Positions 62,001 through 64,000 of a stretch of DNA of 64,000 nucleotides are shown in pieces (the first letter of the stretch is position 1; every line of letters starts with the position of its first letter). The stretch covers positions 1 through 64,000 of the forward strand of contig NZ_MSDV01000028.1 in NCBI RefSeq assembly GCF_001931485.1, written 5' to 3'. The notes below the pieces were generated by a model. The model did no database searches, had not been told where the DNA came from, and saw only the letters and a list, made by a program, of their open reading frames with translations. The position numbers and the translations under genes were made by a program. Origin of the DNA: Burkholderia sp. SRS-W-2-2016. Its GTDB lineage: Bacteria; Pseudomonadota; Gammaproteobacteria; Burkholderiales; Burkholderiaceae.

Positions 62001-64000
62001 GATGTTCACGTCGTTCGCGGCAGCGATCGTGCCCGCGTTCGTGAGGTCGCCGCCCGCGAGATTCACATTGTGACCGGCCACGATCTGACCGGTCGCGCCC
62101 TGCACCGTGACCGACGACGAGGTCGACACCGGTGTGACGGCTCCGGGCGAATCAAGCGTGATGCCCGGCGGCGCGATGTAGTAGCCCACCGTGTAGGGCC
62201 CAACCGCCATATCGCCGAAGTAGTTGTTCCAGATCGAAATCGTGGATGGCGCAGCCGCGAGGAATGAATTCAGCGAGGCGAGATCGACGCCGTCGGTCAC
62301 CGTCGAGCTGTACGTCGAGCCGCTGTTATCGAGCGACTGCACGTTGATGTTTGCGTCGTTGCCCGCGCTGACTGTCCCACCTTTATTGTTCAGGCTGCCC
62401 GCGCTCAGATTGAGGTCATGGCCTGCGGCGATCACCGAACTGGCACTCGGTGCGCCGCCGGTCGTGGTCGTCGTTTCGGTCACCGTTGGCAAGGCGATCG
62501 TTTTCCTGGCGATCGCCAGACCCGCGTTATCCGGCGTTTCCACAAACCACAGATTCTGCGTGCCACCGGATGCCGTCGGAACCGCAACCTGGACAAACGT
62601 CACCATGCCCGAGGTCGTCACCGGCGGGCTGCCCGGCAGCAGCGTAAGAACGCCTTCCGTGACACCTGTCGCCGTGCCGTCAGCCGAGAGCGCGTCCGCG
62701 AGTGTCACCTTCTGCGGCGTCGAGGTGATATCGCAGCAGAAGCCGTTCTCGGCACCGTAGATCGTAGCCTCGTCAAGCGTGTCGGAGCCGACCACGAGCG
62801 CCATGAGCAGCGCCGGATTTTCGATGACCGTCGTCGTAGTCGTGGTCGCGCCGGAACCCGACGCGCCCGAATTGATCACGTTTGCCGCCGTCAGCGTCAG
62901 ATCGTTGGTCGCCGTGATCGAACCGCCGCCATTGGCGAGGTCGCCCGACAGGCCGATCACCATGTTGCCGCTGCCCGCCGAGCCGGTACCGGCCTTCGTC
63001 GTGCCGTTCGAATTGTCGTAACTCGCGCCGCTGATGGTGAGGTTGTTCAGCGCCTCGACGACGCCCGCGTTCGTGCCTGAACCGTTCAGGGTGAACGCGT
63101 CACCCGCCTGTACGGTCGCGCCAGCCTGATTGGCGAGGCTGCCATTGATCGTCAGATCCTGCGCGGCAATCGTGCCGCTATTGGCGACGGCGCCATTGAG
63201 CGCGAGCGAGCCTGCCGCCTGCCCGATCGTTCCGGTATTGGTTATTCCCTGGGAAGCCGAAACAGTCACCTTCGTACCCGGAAGTGTCCAGCTTCCGCCG
63301 TTGTCGATCGCCGCCACTGCGAGGTTCAGCGCATTACCGCCATTCACCGTGCCGAAGGTGGCCGACGATGGATCGACGCTCTGCTGCGGCAGGTTCAACG
63401 TCACGCTGTTTTGTCCGAGGATCTGCCCATTCGTGTTGACGAAGCTGCCGTTAGCACCCGTCACGTTGACCGTCACGTCTCCCGTGGCAGCGGTCGGGTT
63501 GTTCACATCGCCCGCGAAAATGACACCGTTGCTGTTGTCGAGCGCAGCGCTCGTCAGCGTGAGCGCATTGGTTGCCATCAGCGCGCCGTTGTTGGTCGTG
63601 CCGTTCGCGACCGACACGTTCACTGCCGGTCCATACACGGTGCCGCTGTTGACGAGGTTCGTCGCATCGATGTTCGCCGCGGTCAGCCCTGAGAGCGCGC
63701 CGGTGTTCGTCACGGTCGAACCCGAGACGGTCAGCGTACCCGCGGCCATCTGCGTGCCGGCGGTCGTCACGGTGCCACCCGCGAGCGTCGCGTCGCCGAG
63801 GTACGCGCCCGTGCCGGTCGTCGTAAGGCTTTGTGAGCCCGTCGCGCTGTAGGTGCCGCCGACCAGCAGATTGCCGGTCGTCACCGTCGCCCCCGTGAGC
63901 GTCGCTGTGCCGTTCGCGCTGACCGTCCCCGCCGATGTGTCGAGGTTCTGCGCCGCGGTCGCCGTCAGGTTGCCGCCCACCCCGACATCGTGCGTCGTGA
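58515..64000 (-). CDS. CdiA/BcpA-like exoprotein, 3' part (5' end outside window)
   Basis: About 1,828 codons of a large TPS exoprotein; the frame stays open to the right edge, so the signal and TPS domain are missing. From right to left it has filamentous-hemagglutinin beta-helix repeats (for example LNAGGDL/NTGTIAA-type units), a non-repeat middle with Cys-containing segments, then a glycine/alanine-rich hydrophobic DUF637-like pre-toxin block (about 59200-59950). A polymorphic C-terminus follows a SEALNN sequence near 59060, comparable to the Burkholderia Nx(E/Q)LYN junction. The last 105 residues or so, after an alanine-rich segment, should be the toxin. It is delivered by contact to neighbouring bacteria through a TpsB. 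Confidence 0.88.
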   Translation of the reverse strand, partial: TTHDVGVGGNLTATAAQNLDTSAGTVSANGTATLTGATVTTGNLLVGGTYSATGSQSLTTTGTGAYLGDATLAGGTVTTAGTQMAAGTLTVSGSTVTNTGALSGLTAANIDATNLVNSGTVYGPAVNVSVANGTTNNGALMATNALTLTSAALDNSNGVIFAGDVNNPTAATGDVTVNVTGANGSFVNTNGQILGQNSVTLNLPQQSVDPSSATFGTVNGGNALNLAVAAIDNGGSWTLPGTKVTVSASQGITNTGTIGQAAGSLALNGAVANSGTIAAQDLTINGSLANQAGATVQAGDAFTLNGSGTNAGVVEALNNLTISGASYDNSNGTTKAGTGSAGSGNMVIGLSGDLANGGGSITATNDLTLTAANVINSGASGSGATTTTTTVIENPALLMALVVGSDTLDEATIYGAENGFCCDITSTPQKVTLADALSADGTATGVTEGVLTLLPGSPPVTTSGMVTFVQVAVPTASGGTQNLWFVETPDNAGLAIARKTIALPTVTETTTTTGGAPSASSVIAAGHDLNLSAGSLNNKGGTVSAGNDANINVQSLDNSGSTYSSTVTDGVDLASLNSFLAAAPSTISIWNNYFGDMAVGPYTVGYYIAPPGITLDSPGAVTPVSTSSSVTVQGATGQIVAGHNVNLAGGDLTNAGTIAAANDVNITANSFTNLGTNTGTMTTTAGCAAGYSGCTAGATTNNASQTYSYQQINANVTAGNDIVIAANAVGNTYGNLVAGRNVVIGGAGTSASDGSGTPTNLTQAASVTNTSGAIAAGNDVDINAASLVNTIAAPVQVHENYGSAKPYTGCSSNCEAYVDVQSASPATITANHDVNLGAGTFANTGSLVTGLNNVTINATTAASSDNQYLNAYWHANLSYYDANFAAWGCAGNTALCGSLYGGVYQSAQAQDPAGLPGAAGLPNFVPGTIQAGNTLAVNSPTLTNTGNVIGQTVSLTGSTLVNGLTNPNAYTPPPAVAGQVITLGPPAVPSTATTTVNAAGLVTNLAGQPVSVTGAAGLPSNSPIGVTTVGKPVAPAVGSTSAPTGTTVTTVGGQTLNVTYLLNSPASAVTGDLSPAALLAALPASLQPDTTQFYYDPYTQAQQVEQAALQATGKSSFYALPSQTDSQTQHTVNNLDTAALYGAALQYAEQNNVALGTQLSQAQLALIDAPMLWYVEETVPEPGCTATGNGACPTVQALMPEVLLPQNFATVNADGTISGTNVALNYANSILNTGSVSAENLSISTGSLTNEQRSTNVGAIYEKLAGGAGVTETTGTVVQQGGLMTAANYQLNVDTLNQIGGALQQVNADGSANDAASAQLLANLKAQLAGNFTQSSVSDNLQTSVVADQGMSVLGTVFMMTVMTVISIGAAGAASAAIGAMASAAGEAAGSGATFAAAGSGAGALGAGVGNVAVSAAVGGMVNSSMGQSLGGDGFSLGKMFEAGATAFVTAGLTNGITYANGALGFTTQASSNSLAALAGVQAVGGVMVPTAAAGAGDPLVAGLALAAVTGIQAGAQTAIEGGSFLTNLRNDAASNVAASVNYAIGNLFGPTGADPNMLASIASHAALGCAAGAASGQGCGGGAVGGAVSAALSPGFVSAMDPSGAPLNQAQQAVLAGFATAMGGSAAVLTGTNVQGAISAAQSEALNNSGGPGHTKVLGDLGTNGGEPGMEIEVEKDTVSILPSNQAGNTGGGLGGAKAEAETAGDGALVAGAAAGATNMANKLAFGDNGRKLDFLFNNNIDSSNAYNASRAAGNASRIAIADTPANRAEVTQLFNQAYNNPSSIVGPGTVPGSNLREFYLPGITGTGSMIQFVELNGKVLTIIAK

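Noticed and set aside
1..64000. rRNA, tRNA or insertion sequence genes
   Set aside because: No cloverleaf-like segment, rRNA core sequence, transposase domain or flanking terminal repeats was recognised by eye; a tRNA or repeat scan would be needed to exclude short cases.

Overview
The window looks like a chromosomal segment of a Burkholderia-group betaproteobacterium, most likely Paraburkholderia. It is GC-rich almost throughout and carries a phasin gene, an 861-residue AcnB-type aconitase, many LysR-free catabolic modules with AraC/GntR/MarR/TetR regulators, and a Burkholderia-style contact-dependent inhibition (CDI) locus. No rRNA, tRNA, CRISPR array or insertion sequence was recognised. 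The assignment rests on gene content and family resemblance, not on a database search.

Layout. 0.3-4.0 kb: a CUT2-type sugar ABC importer (binding protein, permease, single-domain ATPase) followed by its GntR/FCD regulator. 4.0-6.2 kb: a small lipoprotein, a DUF2231 membrane protein and a PQQ-type sorbosone dehydrogenase. 6.7-9.0 kb: a 3-hydroxybenzoate 4-monooxygenase-like flavoprotein with a MarR regulator. 9.6-11.1 kb: a phasin and three small genes. 11.2-18.1 kb: a sulfur island in which a Family 2A encapsulin shell overlaps its cysteine desulfurase cargo. Serine O-acetyltransferase, rhodanese and an XRE regulator lie upstream, and orphan MetQ and SsuA binding proteins are divergent. 18.1-23.5 kb: an MFS exporter, two SDRs, a small protein and a class V aminotransferase. 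23.6-30.6 kb: a Tat lipoprotein with a glycosidase-like domain, acnB and glgA.

30.7-35.5 kb: a holin-like membrane pair, a hipBA toxin-antitoxin module with an AT-rich repeated operator region, a small secreted protein, an Ap4A phosphorylase-like enzyme and an adenosine-specific kinase. 35.7-42.9 kb: aromatic-type regulators around a very unusual 958-residue fusion (2Fe-2S ferredoxin, FAD/NAD reductase, FCD sensor domain, cytochrome P450), plus SDR/AraC and SDR/TetR pairs. 43.1-51.2 kb: a GGCT-like protein, an AraC regulator and a complete aromatic amine dehydrogenase cluster (B-E-D-A, two cytochromes c, aldehyde dehydrogenase). 51.4-64.0 kb: a two-partner secretion/CDI locus read on the minus strand. 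Its large CdiA/BcpA exoprotein runs off the right edge and is followed by an immunity gene, a low-GC stretch with an orphan immunity candidate and small membrane proteins, a BcpO-like lipoprotein, a second 690-residue TpsA, the TpsB transporter and a parvulin.

The most unusual objects are the reductase-FCD-P450 fusion (36700-39576), the sulfur encapsulin operon (11183-15974) and the composite CDI locus (51397-64000).
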